A stretch of DNA of 64,000 nt from Methylobacillus gramineus (GCF_020532675.1 NZ_JAJAVE010000002.1:1-64000), one strand, 5' to 3'. Shown: positions 27,887 to 37,266, numbered from the stretch's first letter. Notes: generated by a model from the letters alone, not told the origin. A program made the numbers and translations.

Positions 27887-28540
27887 GTGAAAATTCCAGC
27901 ATTAGGTTTTGCTTTGGCGTTAACGTTTGCTTCGGCAGCTAACGCCGCTAATATCAGTACTCTTGATCAGTGGGATGGGACAATAGATTCAAGCGTGTCG
28001 CCATTCGGTACACCTGATACTGCTACCTATGGTCAAACCATTTCCATTGGGGATGTAGCACAGGTGCTGCAATCGTTTACTTTCAATCTGACGGCATTGG
28101 ATGCGGCGTTTACCGTTGAAGTGGGTACCTGGACGGGATCCAGGGTGGGGGAGATTGTTTACCAGTCTGATCCATTCAGTTTTTCAGCGCAGAGCGAGTT
28201 TACCGCGATCACTGCAAGTCCTGACATCACGTTGAATGCCAATAGTCAGTATGTCTTGTATTTCACGACATCCGGCATACAGAACAATCAGGAAAGTACC
28301 AATGCTTGGGGGCTGACCGCTGATAGCGCGTATACAGGCGGCACATTTGTCTACCTCAACAATGGAAATGACCGTAGTCGGTTGACAGGGTCTCCATGGG
28401 TCACGACGCTAGGTGGGGACCTTGCTTTCAGCGCAAATCTGGCCGCCGTACCTGAACCTGCCACATATGGCATGTTACTGGCTGGACTTGGTTTGATAGG
28501 CATTGCAGCGAGACGTAGAAAAGTGGTTTACGCAGCTTAA
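27887..28540 (+). CDS. PEP-CTERM sorting-signal protein 1
   Basis: The 217 residues have an N-terminal signal peptide (KIPALGFALALTFASAANA), a beta-rich body, and a C-terminal PEP-CTERM signal: VPEPATYGMLLAGLGLIG followed by the basic stop ARRRK. Such proteins are processed by an exosortase (EpsH/XrtA) and are often linked to exopolysaccharide. No exosortase is in this window. The GTG start at 27887 sits close behind a strong AAGGAGGT. It is about 170 bases upstream of a paralogue with the same layout. Body function is unknown. Confidence 0.9.
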   Translation: MKIPALGFALALTFASAANAANISTLDQWDGTIDSSVSPFGTPDTATYGQTISIGDVAQVLQSFTFNLTALDAAFTVEVGTWTGSRVGEIVYQSDPFSFSAQSEFTAITASPDITLNANSQYVLYFTTSGIQNNQESTNAWGLTADSAYTGGTFVYLNNGNDRSRLTGSPWVTTLGGDLAFSANLAAVPEPATYGMLLAGLGLIGIAARRRKVVYAA

Positions 28541-28555
28541 ATCTGTAGTTTTGAG

Positions 28556-28583
28556 AAAGGGCCGGGTAACCGGCCCTTTTTTA
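28556..28583 (+). terminator. Terminator after PEP-CTERM gene 1
   Basis: AAAGGGCCGG (28556-28565) pairs with CCGGCCCTTT (28570-28579) around GTAA, followed by TTTTTT. The gene is therefore monocistronic. Confidence 0.93.
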
Positions 28584-28708
28584 TTATTCACGCATTGAAA
28601 ATAGCCCTCTGCCTAGTCTTAACGGACTATTGTGGAGTGTGTGGTAAAGAGCGTAAAACATATAAAAATTAATAATTTATAGATACTTTTAGCATGGTGG
28701 AGGAGTAA

Positions 28709-29362
28709 ATGAAAGCTTCTGTCTTAAGTGTTACGTTGATGATGGCATTTGCCACGATTGCCCAGGCAAATACTGACACCACAATCAGTACTGTGGAGGC
28801 GTGGAATTGGTCCTCAGGTGTACAACCATTTGGAGAAGGCAATACAGCCACCTATGGACAAACGATTACTACAGGTGAACAAGGTTTGTATCTGGATTCA
28901 TTTACGTTTTACCTGTCTCCTTTAAACATTCCATTCACTGCCGAGGTGGGGACATGGAATGGGGATCGCATTGGCGAGATTGTCTATCAATCGGCTTCCA
29001 TCCTGTTGAGCGCAACCGGGAGTTTCAACCCGGTGACAGTCAATCCGGGGATTAATCTGGTGCCTGATGCGCAATATGTGCTGTATTTCACTACCTCAGG
29101 TATTCAATCGGGTACCACCGAGACTAACCGCTGGGGGTATCTGGATGACGGTGCATCATATGCCGGCGGGGAGTTTGTATTTATCAATAATGGTAATGAC
29201 CGTAGTCAATTAACTCAGGATGCCTGGACGACTAACTGGAATGGCGATTTGGTATTTTCTGTGAATGTGGTTGCCGTACCGGAGCCATCAACCTATGGTT
29301 TGTTATTGATCGGTCTTGGTTTAGTGGGGTACACAAGCAGACGCAAGCAGTTGTTTGGCTAA
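28709..29362 (+). CDS. PEP-CTERM sorting-signal protein 2
   Basis: This 217-residue tandem paralogue of the previous gene shares the body motifs (FTAEVGTWNGDRIGEIVYQS, QYVLYFTTSGIQ, NNGNDRSQLT) and ends with VPEPSTYGLLLIGLGLVG plus SRRKQ, a PEP-CTERM signal. A signal peptide of about 20 residues starts it. GGAGGAG precedes the ATG. It has its own AT-rich upstream region and its own terminator, so the two copies can be controlled separately. The function of the body domain is not known. Confidence 0.9.
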   Translation: MKASVLSVTLMMAFATIAQANTDTTISTVEAWNWSSGVQPFGEGNTATYGQTITTGEQGLYLDSFTFYLSPLNIPFTAEVGTWNGDRIGEIVYQSASILLSATGSFNPVTVNPGINLVPDAQYVLYFTTSGIQSGTTETNRWGYLDDGASYAGGEFVFINNGNDRSQLTQDAWTTNWNGDLVFSVNVVAVPEPSTYGLLLIGLGLVGYTSRRKQLFG

Positions 29363-29382
29363 AAAATTTCTCTTGATGTATC

Positions 29383-29408
29383 AAAGGCCAGGCAACTGGC
29401 CTTTTTAT
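29383..29408 (+). terminator. Terminator after PEP-CTERM gene 2
   Basis: AAAGGCCAG (29383-29391) pairs with CTGGCCTTT (29396-29404) around GCAA and runs into TTTTT. Confidence 0.92.
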
Positions 29409-29490
29409 TTGGTCATCATCAATTGGTTCTTTTCGTTGCCTCATCTCATACTCGCAGATTACACTTGCAAGCAAAAAGGGGAGGGGTGAT

Positions 29491-30057
29491 ATGCCGATTT
29501 TTGTACTGGTGGTATTGGTGATTGTCGTGGTTTATTTCATCATGGTTTATAACGGTCTGGTGTTGCTCAAGAACAATGTAGAAAAAGCCTGGGCCAATAT
29601 TGATGTGTTGCTCAAGCAGCGGCATGATGAATTGCCCAAGCTGGTGGATACCTGCAGGCAATACATGCAGCATGAGCAAGATACCTTGCAGAAGGTAATC
29701 CAGGCACGGTCACGTGTTTCTGAGGCACGTGAGCTGCATGATGTGGCCGCGTTAGGTGCAGCAGAAGGTGCATTGCGTGCGGGACTGGGAAGCTTGTTTG
29801 CCGTGGCAGAGTCTTACCCTGAGTTGAAGGCGAATGAGCAGTTCCTGCATTTACAGGCGCGTATCAGCGGGCTGGAAAATGCCATTGCGGATCGCCGCGA
29901 GTTCTATAACGACAGTGTCAATATCCATAATGTTCGCATTGCCCAGTTCCCGGATCTGGTAGTTGCCCGTACGCTGGGTTTCAGCCGCCAGGCTTTGCTG
30001 CGATTTGCCAAGAGCGAATTGCAGGATGTGGATATTGCCAAGCGTTTCAATCAGTAA
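29491..30057 (+). CDS. lemA: LemA family protein
   Basis: The 188 residues start with a membrane helix (FVLVVLVIVVVYFIMVYNGL) directly followed by the LemA signature VLLKNNVEKAWANIDVLLKQRHDELPKLVDTC. The rest is a helical bundle, ending with YNDSVNIHNVRIAQFPDLVVA. The helical body would be cytoplasmic or periplasmic depending on orientation, and the biochemical role of LemA proteins is poorly known. It is followed after 19 bases by a GIDE-like protein, a common pairing. Confidence 0.93.
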   Translation: MPIFVLVVLVIVVVYFIMVYNGLVLLKNNVEKAWANIDVLLKQRHDELPKLVDTCRQYMQHEQDTLQKVIQARSRVSEARELHDVAALGAAEGALRAGLGSLFAVAESYPELKANEQFLHLQARISGLENAIADRREFYNDSVNIHNVRIAQFPDLVVARTLGFSRQALLRFAKSELQDVDIAKRFNQ

Positions 30058-30076
30058 TTCATTGCTTTAATTCCTC

Positions 30077-30976
30077 GTGATATTCCAGGGCTGGCGCCGT
30101 CATTACGTCGATCTACTGACTTCGGTCAGTCATCTGGCGTTGCTGCTGGTTGCACTACAGTTCAGGCGGCCAGATGTGTGGCAATGGTGCTTGGGTTTGG
30201 TAGCCTTGATCAGCGGCTTTGCCTGGGCCTCCAATTATCGGCGTGTACGTGCTATTGCCGACCTTCCGACCTCACGCATTAGCTCGGCAGCACAAGGCTA
30301 TGTTGAGCTGTATGGCCGGGCGGTGCCAGATCCTGAGCATTTGATCGTCAGCCCGTTTTCAGCGCGGCGCTGTGTCTGGTATCGCTATCAGGTTTATCGC
30401 AAGCGTGGGAACAAAGACTGGCATCTGGAGCATCAAGGCGTGAGTGGTGAAACGTTTGTGATCTCTGATGGTAGCGGGCAATGTTTTGTTGATCCTGATC
30501 ATGCAGAAGTGATAGGCCCGGAGCGCAGGGTAAGCTATGAGGCAGATTACAAGCGGGTGGAGGAGATTCTATTTGCCGGGGCCATTTATGTGCTGGGTGA
30601 ATTGACCACAGTGGGCGGAGCCAATACCCCACTCAATAAAAGCGAGGATGTATCGGCCTTGCTTGGCGAGTGGAAGCAGGACAAAGCGAGTTTATTGCAG
30701 CGCTTTGATCTGGATGGCAATGGCGAGATCGATCTCAAGGAATGGGAGCTGGCACGTCGTGCCGCGATCCGCGAAGTGGAGAAGCAGCACTGTGAGCTGA
30801 GAACAGCCGCTGGTGTCCATATCATCAGGGCACCTGCCGATGGACGCATGTTCTTGCTCTCCAGCCGTTCTCCTCATCGTCTGCGTCAGCAGTATCTGTG
30901 CTGGGGCTGGGTGCATGCGCTGATATTGGCTGGAGCCATGGCCGCCATTTTCTGGGTGAGCCAGCATCCCTGGTAA
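30077..30976 (+). CDS. GIDE-like membrane protein with an EF-hand loop
   Basis: The 299 residues have two N-terminal hydrophobic helices (about 10-50), a GIDE-type domain (ELYGRAVPDPEHLIVSPFSA, CVWYRYQVYRKRGN) and a C-terminal membrane helix (ALILAGAMAAIFWV). Between them, at about 211-222, lies DLDGNGEIDLKE. This is a textbook EF-hand calcium loop, with acidic or Asn ligands at 1, 3, 5, 9 and 12 and Ile at 8. The bacterial GIDE family is named after a eukaryotic E3 ligase, but no RING domain is visible here. The GTG start at 30077 follows lemA closely. A calcium-sensing membrane protein is inferred. Confidence 0.8.
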   Translation: MIFQGWRRHYVDLLTSVSHLALLLVALQFRRPDVWQWCLGLVALISGFAWASNYRRVRAIADLPTSRISSAAQGYVELYGRAVPDPEHLIVSPFSARRCVWYRYQVYRKRGNKDWHLEHQGVSGETFVISDGSGQCFVDPDHAEVIGPERRVSYEADYKRVEEILFAGAIYVLGELTTVGGANTPLNKSEDVSALLGEWKQDKASLLQRFDLDGNGEIDLKEWELARRAAIREVEKQHCELRTAAGVHIIRAPADGRMFLLSSRSPHRLRQQYLCWGWVHALILAGAMAAIFWVSQHPW

Positions 30977-31031
30977 CAGGATCATCAATCCGCAGTTTTT
31001 GCAGGGGCAGGCGTTATGGCGGCGGGTCGCT

Positions 31032-31040
31032 ATGCTAAAA
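31032..31040 (+). promoter_or_regulatory. Extended -10 element directly before valS
   Basis: TGCTAAAAT ends at 31040, ten bases before the valS ATG. The expected start of transcription (31047-31048) would leave only three or four untranslated bases. No ribosome binding site is visible in CCCACCCCT, so a leaderless mRNA is possible. The -35 region is weak. Confidence 0.45.
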
Positions 31041-31050
31041 TCCCACCCCT

Positions 31051-33975
31051 ATGAGCACAGATAACTCCCAAGCCAATACCCTGGATAAATCCTTTGAACC
31101 CAAGAACATAGAAAGCCGCTGGTACCAATTCTGGGAAGAGCATGGCTACTATGCTGCTGGTCTGGATTCCACTAAACAAGATAATTTCTGCATCCTGCTG
31201 CCACCACCGAATGTGACCGGCACCCTGCATATGGGGCATGGTTTCAACCAGACCATCATGGATGCATTGACCCGTTACCATCGCATGCGCGGCGACAACA
31301 CCTTGTGGCAGCCTGGTACTGACCACGCGGGCATTGCCACCCAGATCGTGGTGGAACGCCAGCTGGATGCACAAGGCGTGAGTCGTCATGACCTGGGCCG
31401 CGAGAAATTCCTGGAAAAAGTCTGGGAATGGAAAGAGTATTCCGGCGGCACCATCACCAAACAAATGCGCCGTCTGGGCACCTCGCCCGACTGGAGTCGC
31501 GAGCGTTTCACCATGGATGAAGGCTTGTCCAGGACAGTGACCGAGACCTTTGTCCGCCTTTATAACGAAGGCCTGATTTATCGCGGCAAGCGTTTGGTGA
31601 ACTGGGATGTGAAGCTGGGTACCGCTGTCTCAGACCTCGAAGTGGTGCAGGAAGAGGAAGATGGATCCCTCTGGCATATCAACTATCCCCTGGCTGATGG
31701 TTCAGGCCATCTCACCGTAGCGACTACCCGTCCTGAAACCATGCTGGGTGATGTGGCTGTGATGGTACACCCTGAAGACGAGCGTTATGCACACCTGGTG
31801 GGCAAGACCGTCAAGCTGCCGCTGTGCGACCGTGAAATCCCGATTATTGCTGATGATTATGTAGATCGCGAGTTCGGCACGGGTGTGGTCAAGGTGACGC
31901 CTGCGCATGATTTCAACGATTATGCGGTGGGCCAGCGGCATAAACTAAAGCCACTATCTATATTGACGTTAGATGGAAAAATAAAAAGCTCTGAATTTGA
32001 TGATTTTTCTTGGGGCCATAAAGCTAGTAAAGATGGTTCAATATTAGCGGATACTGATTTGACTTCAGAGCCGACAGTAAATTTCATTCCTCTGAAGTAT
32101 CAGGGATTAGAACGTTTTGATGCCCGCAAGCAGATAGTCGCTGATCTTGAAGCACAGGGTTACCTGGCTAAGGTTGATAAGCACAAGCTCAAGGTGCCGC
32201 GTGGCGACCGGACCAATGTCGTGATTGAGCCGATGTTGACCGACCAGTGGTTTGTCGCCATGAGCAAGCCCGCAGCCGATGGCAAGAGCATCACGCAAAA
32301 GGCGCTGGAGGTAGTGGCTTCTGGCGAGATCAAGTTTGTGCCGGAAAACTGGGTGAATACTTACAACCAGTGGCTCAACAATATCCAGGACTGGTGTATT
32401 TCCCGCCAGCTATGGTGGGGTCACCAGATTCCTGCCTGGTATAGCGATGAGGGCAAGGTTTATGTCGCGCATAATGAATCCGAGGCGATACAGCTTGCAG
32501 CCAACGATGGATATCGCGGCAATTTGAAGCGCGATGACGATGTGCTGGACACCTGGTATTCCTCAGCGCTGTGGCCTTTTTCCACATTGGATTGGACCGG
32601 TGACGAGGAAAAGGATCAGGCTAACCAGGCCTTGCAACAATACCTGCCTTCCTCGGTACTGGTGACGGGTTTTGACATCATCTTCTTCTGGGTGGCACGC
32701 ATGGTAATGATGACCAAGCACATCACCGGCAAGATCCCGTTTAAACATGTTTACGTCCATGGCCTGATCCGCGATGCGGAAGGCCAGAAGATGTCCAAGT
32801 CCAAGGGCAATGTGCTGGATCCGATCGACCTGATTGATGGTATCGGGCTGGATGAGCTGGTGAAGAAACGCACCACTGGTTTGATGAACCCCAGGGATGC
32901 GGAAAAGATTGAGAAACGCACCCGCAAGGAGTTCCCAGAGGGCATTCCTGCGTTTGGTACTGATGCATTGCGCTTCACTTTTGCCTCGCTGGCCTCTCCA
33001 GGACGCGATATCAAGTTTGATTTGCAGCGCTGCGAAGGTTATCGCAATTTCTGCAACAAGCTGTGGAATGCCACGCGCTTTGTGCTGATGAACACCGAGG
33101 GCCAGGATAACGGGCTGGAAGATTGCAAGACCAAGCCAGAAGGCTATCTCAAGTTCTCGCAGGCAGACCGCTGGATAGTGAGCCTGTTGCAGCATACCGA
33201 GGCGGAAATTGAACGCAGCTTTGCTGAATATCGCTTCGATAATGTGGCACAGTCCATCTACAAGTTTGTCTGGGATGAGTATTGCGATTGGTACCTGGAG
33301 CTGGCGAAAGTACAGTTGCAGACCGGTGACGAGGCTGAGCAGCGCGCCACGCGCCGCACCTTGTTACGCGTGCTGGAAACCATATTGCGCCTGGCGCATC
33401 CATTGATGCCATTCATTACCGAGGAAATCTGGCAGACCGTTGGTCCGCTGTCTGGGCGCACAGGCCCCAGTATCATGCTGGAAACCTACCCCCAGACCCA
33501 GCCTGCCAAGGTGGATGCCAGTGCTGAAGCCTGGGTTGCCCTGCTCAAGCAGGCAGTGGATGCCTGCCGCAGTTTGCGTGGAGAAATGGGCGTGTCACCT
33601 GCCACACGTGTGCCGCTGATTGCGGCTGGTGATGCAGAAAAGCTGGCAGCTTATGCGCCGCATCTCAAGGCCTTGGCCAAGTTGGCAGAGGTAGAGATTG
33701 TGGCAGAACTACCAGAAGCGGATGCCCCCGTGGCACTGGCGGGTGATTTCAAGCTCATGCTCAAGATCGAGATCGATGTTGCGGCCGAGAAAGAGCGCCT
33801 GAGCAAGGAGATCAACCGTATCGAGACGGAGGTTGGCAAAGCCCAAAGCAAGCTGGGTAATGAAAGTTTTGTTGCACGTGCGCCTGCTGCAGTTGTAGCG
33901 CAAGAGCAGGAGCGCCTGACCGTTTTCCTGTCTACACTGGAGAAACTACAGCAGCAATTGGCTAAGCTCAAGTAA
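31051..33975 (+). CDS. valS: Valine-tRNA ligase
   Basis: ValRS charges tRNA-Val and edits misactivated threonine. The 974 residues contain the HIGH-type motif [14 protein letters not shown] (about 51-64), the CP1 editing domain, the KMSKS motif near 580-584, the anticodon-binding domain and the C-terminal coiled coil ([20 protein letters not shown]). Residues about 298-354 (31942-32112) are encoded by DNA much richer in AT than the rest, and this loop is longer than the E. coli equivalent as I recall it. No ribosome binding site precedes the ATG. It is probably monocistronic, with a strong terminator. Confidence 0.97.
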   Translation: MSTDNSQANTLDKSFEPKNIESRWYQFWEEHGYYAAGLDSTKQDNFCILLPPPNVTGTLHMGHGFNQTIMDALTRYHRMRGDNTLWQPGTDHAGIATQIVVERQLDAQGVSRHDLGREKFLEKVWEWKEYSGGTITKQMRRLGTSPDWSRERFTMDEGLSRTVTETFVRLYNEGLIYRGKRLVNWDVKLGTAVSDLEVVQEEEDGSLWHINYPLADGSGHLTVATTRPETMLGDVAVMVHPEDERYAHLVGKTVKLPLCDREIPIIADDYVDREFGTGVVKVTPAHDFNDYAVGQRHKLKPLSILTLDGKIKSSEFDDFSWGHKASKDGSILADTDLTSEPTVNFIPLKYQGLERFDARKQIVADLEAQGYLAKVDKHKLKVPRGDRTNVVIEPMLTDQWFVAMSKPAADGKSITQKALEVVASGEIKFVPENWVNTYNQWLNNIQDWCISRQLWWGHQIPAWYSDEGKVYVAHNESEAIQLAANDGYRGNLKRDDDVLDTWYSSALWPFSTLDWTGDEEKDQANQALQQYLPSSVLVTGFDIIFFWVARMVMMTKHITGKIPFKHVYVHGLIRDAEGQKMSKSKGNVLDPIDLIDGIGLDELVKKRTTGLMNPRDAEKIEKRTRKEFPEGIPAFGTDALRFTFASLASPGRDIKFDLQRCEGYRNFCNKLWNATRFVLMNTEGQDNGLEDCKTKPEGYLKFSQADRWIVSLLQHTEAEIERSFAEYRFDNVAQSIYKFVWDEYCDWYLELAKVQLQTGDEAEQRATRRTLLRVLETILRLAHPLMPFITEEIWQTVGPLSGRTGPSIMLETYPQTQPAKVDASAEAWVALLKQAVDACRSLRGEMGVSPATRVPLIAAGDAEKLAAYAPHLKALAKLAEVEIVAELPEADAPVALAGDFKLMLKIEIDVAAEKERLSKEINRIETEVGKAQSKLGNESFVARAPAAVVAQEQERLTVFLSTLEKLQQQLAKLK

Positions 33976-33998
33976 GAGGCTGATCTACCAGAGTAAAT

Positions 33999-34026
33999 AA
34001 AAAGCCTCCATTCGGAGGCTTTTTAT
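33999..34026 (+). terminator. Terminator after valS
   Basis: AAAAGCCTCC (34000-34009) pairs with GGAGGCTTTT (34014-34023) around ATTC. The A-rich and T-rich flanks make it usable in both directions, but the minus-strand gene tusA ends 70 bases further right. Confidence 0.92.
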
Positions 34027-34095
34027 TTGGTGTTGATTCTGTATGGTGCAGAGCGCTCAGCAAAGACTGAGATGCTTAGGTGATAGGCCTTGTTC

Positions 34096-34347
34096 TTAAG
34101 CTGTACGTTTCCTGATATGGAAAATGAATTCCTTCTGCGGTGCGTCAGCATTTTCTGCCATGTCCAGTATCTCGTGGCCGGTTTGTTTGCAGAATGCCTG
34201 AAAGTCTTTGACAGAGCCTGGGTCTGTGGTCACAACTTTTAATACATTGCCCGCATCCACTTCCGCCAGAGCTTTTTTGCAGCGCAAAATAGGCAACGGG
34301 CATTTGAGTCCACGTGCATCGAGTTCGGTCTGGAATTCCATGATCAT
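34096..34347 (-). CDS. TusA/SirA-family sulfurtransferase
   Basis: The 83-residue protein has the family signature LDARGLKCPLPILRCKKAL, with the CPxP motif whose cysteine carries persulfide sulfur. The family relays sulfur for tRNA thiolation or other pathways, or regulates gene expression. The ATG at 34347 overlaps the stop of the rhodanese gene (ATGA), so the pair is translationally coupled and probably forms one sulfur-transfer unit. An internal ATG at 34341 is a second possible start. True TusA versus a TusA-like paralogue cannot be decided here. Confidence 0.9.
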   Translation of the reverse strand: MIMEFQTELDARGLKCPLPILRCKKALAEVDAGNVLKVVTTDPGSVKDFQAFCKQTGHEILDMAENADAPQKEFIFHIRKRTA

Positions 34348-34709
34348 TCAGTCTTGGTCGTAAAGGTATAGCCTGCATTACCCCATGCCAGGATGCCACC
34401 TCGCAGGTTATATACCTTGTCACGCCCCTGGCCCGCCAGGAAGACGGCAGCCTGGGCAGAACGGATGCCGCTATGACAGTAGAACACAAGTGCGGTGTCA
34501 GGATGTTCGGACAGCAAGCCTGCCATGCCAGGGATCACTGACATGGGGAGGTGCATTGCCCCTTCGATAATGCCGCGCGCGACTTCGTCGTCGTTACGTA
34601 CATCCACCAGGATAATTGTTTGTGATGACAAAAGCGTATGCAGCTCGTTCGCATCGATATCAATATGGCTAGCCATAATAATGTAAACCACAGATTGCAA
34701 GCCCGCCAT
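34344..34709 (-). CDS. Single-domain rhodanese sulfurtransferase
   Basis: The 121 residues form one rhodanese domain, with ILVDVRNDDEVARGIIEGA, the active-site loop YCHSGIRS holding the catalytic cysteine, and LRGGILAWGNAGYTF at the end. It would take sulfur from thiosulfate or a persulfide and may hand it to the coupled TusA-like protein. The start is uncertain. An ATG at 34709 has a weak AGGG upstream, while one at 34676 (MASHIDIDANEL) begins nearer the domain edge but has no visible ribosome binding site. Confidence 0.9.
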   Translation of the reverse strand: MAGLQSVVYIIMASHIDIDANELHTLLSSQTIILVDVRNDDEVARGIIEGAMHLPMSVIPGMAGLLSEHPDTALVFYCHSGIRSAQAAVFLAGQGRDKVYNLRGGILAWGNAGYTFTTKTE

Positions 34710-34824
34710 GATATCACAGCCCTATTGGCTATCTGTTCGCAGGTGAGCATAAGAAATGCACGCTACATTTGGATAGGTAACAGGCCGCACAATGTTGATT
34801 GATAGGGCGAGAACCTGCTTGCAT

Positions 34825-35346
34825 TTACTCAGGCAGAGGCTCGATCGGGGCAGGCTGTCCGTGTTCGCGCCAGGTCAGCCATACGCGCATATCAAACTCC
34901 AGCTGGTGATAGTCTGGTTCCATGTGACGGCATAATTGGTAGAACGCCTTGTTGTGATCCTTCTCCTTCAGGTGGGCAAGCTCGTGCACTACGATCATAC
35001 GTAAAAAACCTTCGGGAGCATCACGAAAAAGGGTAGCGATGCGGATTTCATTTTTATTCTTCAGCTTGTTGCCCTGTACGCGCGCCACGAAAGTGTTGGT
35101 GCCGAGCGTTCCCTTGACGGGGTGCTGTCGATTGTCGAATTGTACTTTAGCCACAGCCGATGCATTTTTCAGATGTCGCTGCTTTATGTCTAATACATAT
35201 TGATATAGCGCCTTGTCCGTCTGTATATCATGGCGGGCCGGATACTTGCGTTCCAGCCAGACACCAAGCTGCCCTTTTTCCAGCAGTGTGCAGATTTGGA
35301 CAATAAGGGTGGCAGGGTATCCGTTGAGGTAGGGAAGCTTGGTCAT
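34825..35346 (-). CDS. YgjP-type (M48-like) metallopeptidase
   Basis: The 173-residue protein belongs to the YgjP/DUF45 group of zinc-dependent peptidase-like proteins. The zinc motif HELAHLKEKDHNKAFY supplies two histidines and the catalytic glutamate, with a third ligand histidine in the following DHNKAF segment as in the family. There is no signal peptide, so it is cytoplasmic. The start at 35346 (MTKLPYLNGYP) is preferred, and an upstream in-frame ATG at 35370 is also possible. The substrate is unknown. It stands alone between the rhodanese pair and the hydrolase gene. Confidence 0.85.
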   Translation of the reverse strand: MTKLPYLNGYPATLIVQICTLLEKGQLGVWLERKYPARHDIQTDKALYQYVLDIKQRHLKNASAVAKVQFDNRQHPVKGTLGTNTFVARVQGNKLKNKNEIRIATLFRDAPEGFLRMIVVHELAHLKEKDHNKAFYQLCRHMEPDYHQLEFDMRVWLTWREHGQPAPIEPLPE

Positions 35347-35514
35347 TGTGGTATGGAAGTGTGGGCACATCCATCACATCAGGATGTCTGGCATGTACGA
35401 GAGAATGGTAGTGTTTTTGACGGGTGATTGCCAGAGGTTTTCCAGAACCTCTATACAGTCTCATGGCTGTTGTTAGTCGGATAAGCGTATTCACTTCTGC
35501 TCACAGTTCTATTT

Positions 35515-37194
35515 CTAATGAAGTACTGGTGCATCCTTCTGGTGAAGCAGCAAGCTGCTCTTCAATACGTTGATACGCTGAGTTACATCATGTTTTTCAG
35601 ATTCACTCAATGACTCCCACCATGTTTTAATATGGTCGTTGCGGTAAGGCATTGCCAATTCTTTATGATGTTTATATTCATCGGCAGGAAACGAGTTTTT
35701 ACTGTTCCGTAAATGCTTATCGAAGAATCCAAGAATAAAATCATTTTCCATATTGATTGCTTTGGTTGCAGGGGTGGGGCCAATCAACATGTCGCTTAGA
35801 GGCGTGCGTAGGAAAAGACTGAAGTCTGAGAGGCCATTGTGGGTAACGCCTTTCAATTGAATGCGATGGATATCAGGATGATCTCCCGCGTGCTCAAAGC
35901 TCTCATAGGCGAAATCATTCAAACTCCGGCGGGTATATGACTTTTCAATCCCGAAGCTTTTGTAGAACAAATCAATATCTGAGTGCAACATCAGAAGAGG
36001 CTTCCCAAGGTCAGCATTAACAGGCAGGTAGTGGAAATCTCCCCCATCAATATTGACCACCGCTCCGCAGCGGCTATCCAGCATACAGACAGCCCCACTG
36101 ACTGAACCACCAAAAGAAAGCCCCATTTCTCCGGTACGGGTTAAATTGCTTGCGGCCACAATACTATGTACTGAAGATGGGACGACACTGTGTTGAAGCT
36201 GGTCATGCACAAATAATCGATCCTGTACCCAGACAGGCGCACTCTCGACAACGAGTCTTTGTTTCTCTGACAACATTTCCATTGCCCCGTCGACATGGGC
36301 TATTAGTTGTTCTGAGATAGAGTGTGCAGTAAAGCTTTTCGACATTGTAGGCGGCAAGATACCAGCTCCAATAGACGATTTTCTGGCAGCAGCAATCAAC
36401 TCCGGGTCTGTATCCGCAATCGTGTGATCAGCAAATACGGTGGGAAGAGCGTCATGAGTATGTTGAATGGAATAGATCACATAGCCATGACTTGCAAGAT
36501 GCTCCATCAGCACTGTGTTCCAACCCAGCGAAGAAGCATAGCCATGGCTGAAAAATACCGTAGGCAATTGACTTGCTCCCTTAATCAGGGGCGCATCAGC
36601 GAAGGAGTTTGTCTGGGCATTGCGCATGTAGGTAAACAAAGGAGAGAAGCCAATAAATTCACCAATGCCGCGTATGGTGTATTGAGTCTCGTCTGCACTG
36701 AGATAGGGTTGTGGGGCTTGATGTTGAGGCCTGGTGGCTGGATACCACACCCTAATCAAGAGACGGCGAGGCTCAGCCTTATTTTGTGTAAATACCCCCA
36801 AACGGTTGTGATCCACCAATTCAAACGTTTTAACCCCAACAGCATGCGGTCCGCTAGGTTTCGGTAAATCTGGAATAGGGAATAACCAGAGTACAGCAAT
36901 GCTTAATAACACAGTCAAGCTGATGCAGAATCCAGATATCTGCATTCGTATACGAGAATGGTTAAATCTTTGCCCCGCTAACAGGCCGCTCGCGACAACT
37001 ACTCCTACGATTAGGCCACTCCAAGCTTGCCACCGGTCTTCAGCAATACTCCAGATGCATATCCCAATCACTGCCATAACACTCATCCACAGCCATTTAT
37101 TGTTTTTCGGTACCGTGAAAAACCAACTGGATAGCATGATTAATAAGGCAATGGTCAGGATGAGGTCGGTAAGTAACATTAAATATTCCTGCAA
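35515..37194 (-). CDS. Membrane-anchored PAF-acetylhydrolase-like alpha/beta hydrolase
   Basis: The 559-residue protein has four N-terminal transmembrane helices (about 6-27, 34-51, 57-74, 86-106) and a hydrolase domain from about 120. FFSHGY supplies the oxyanion region, GLSFGG the nucleophile Ser360, NIDGGDF the acid Asp383 and GVTHNGLSDF the base His452, the same order as in platelet-activating-factor acetylhydrolases. By the positive-inside rule the catalytic domain faces the periplasm. It is divergent from a TonB siderophore receptor with a Fur-box-like promoter, which suggests cleavage of an imported ester siderophore. That substrate is inference, and lipid esters remain possible. Confidence 0.82.
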   Translation of the reverse strand: MQEYLMLLTDLILTIALLIMLSSWFFTVPKNNKWLWMSVMAVIGICIWSIAEDRWQAWSGLIVGVVVASGLLAGQRFNHSRIRMQISGFCISLTVLLSIAVLWLFPIPDLPKPSGPHAVGVKTFELVDHNRLGVFTQNKAEPRRLLIRVWYPATRPQHQAPQPYLSADETQYTIRGIGEFIGFSPLFTYMRNAQTNSFADAPLIKGASQLPTVFFSHGYASSLGWNTVLMEHLASHGYVIYSIQHTHDALPTVFADHTIADTDPELIAAARKSSIGAGILPPTMSKSFTAHSISEQLIAHVDGAMEMLSEKQRLVVESAPVWVQDRLFVHDQLQHSVVPSSVHSIVAASNLTRTGEMGLSFGGSVSGAVCMLDSRCGAVVNIDGGDFHYLPVNADLGKPLLMLHSDIDLFYKSFGIEKSYTRRSLNDFAYESFEHAGDHPDIHRIQLKGVTHNGLSDFSLFLRTPLSDMLIGPTPATKAINMENDFILGFFDKHLRNSKNSFPADEYKHHKELAMPYRNDHIKTWWESLSESEKHDVTQRINVLKSSLLLHQKDAPVLH

Positions 37195-37266
37195 TTCACG
37201 AAGCTAGTCCCTGCTTGTTCTAATTGATTGTTATTTTTAAATAGTATTTGTAATAAAATGTTAAGT

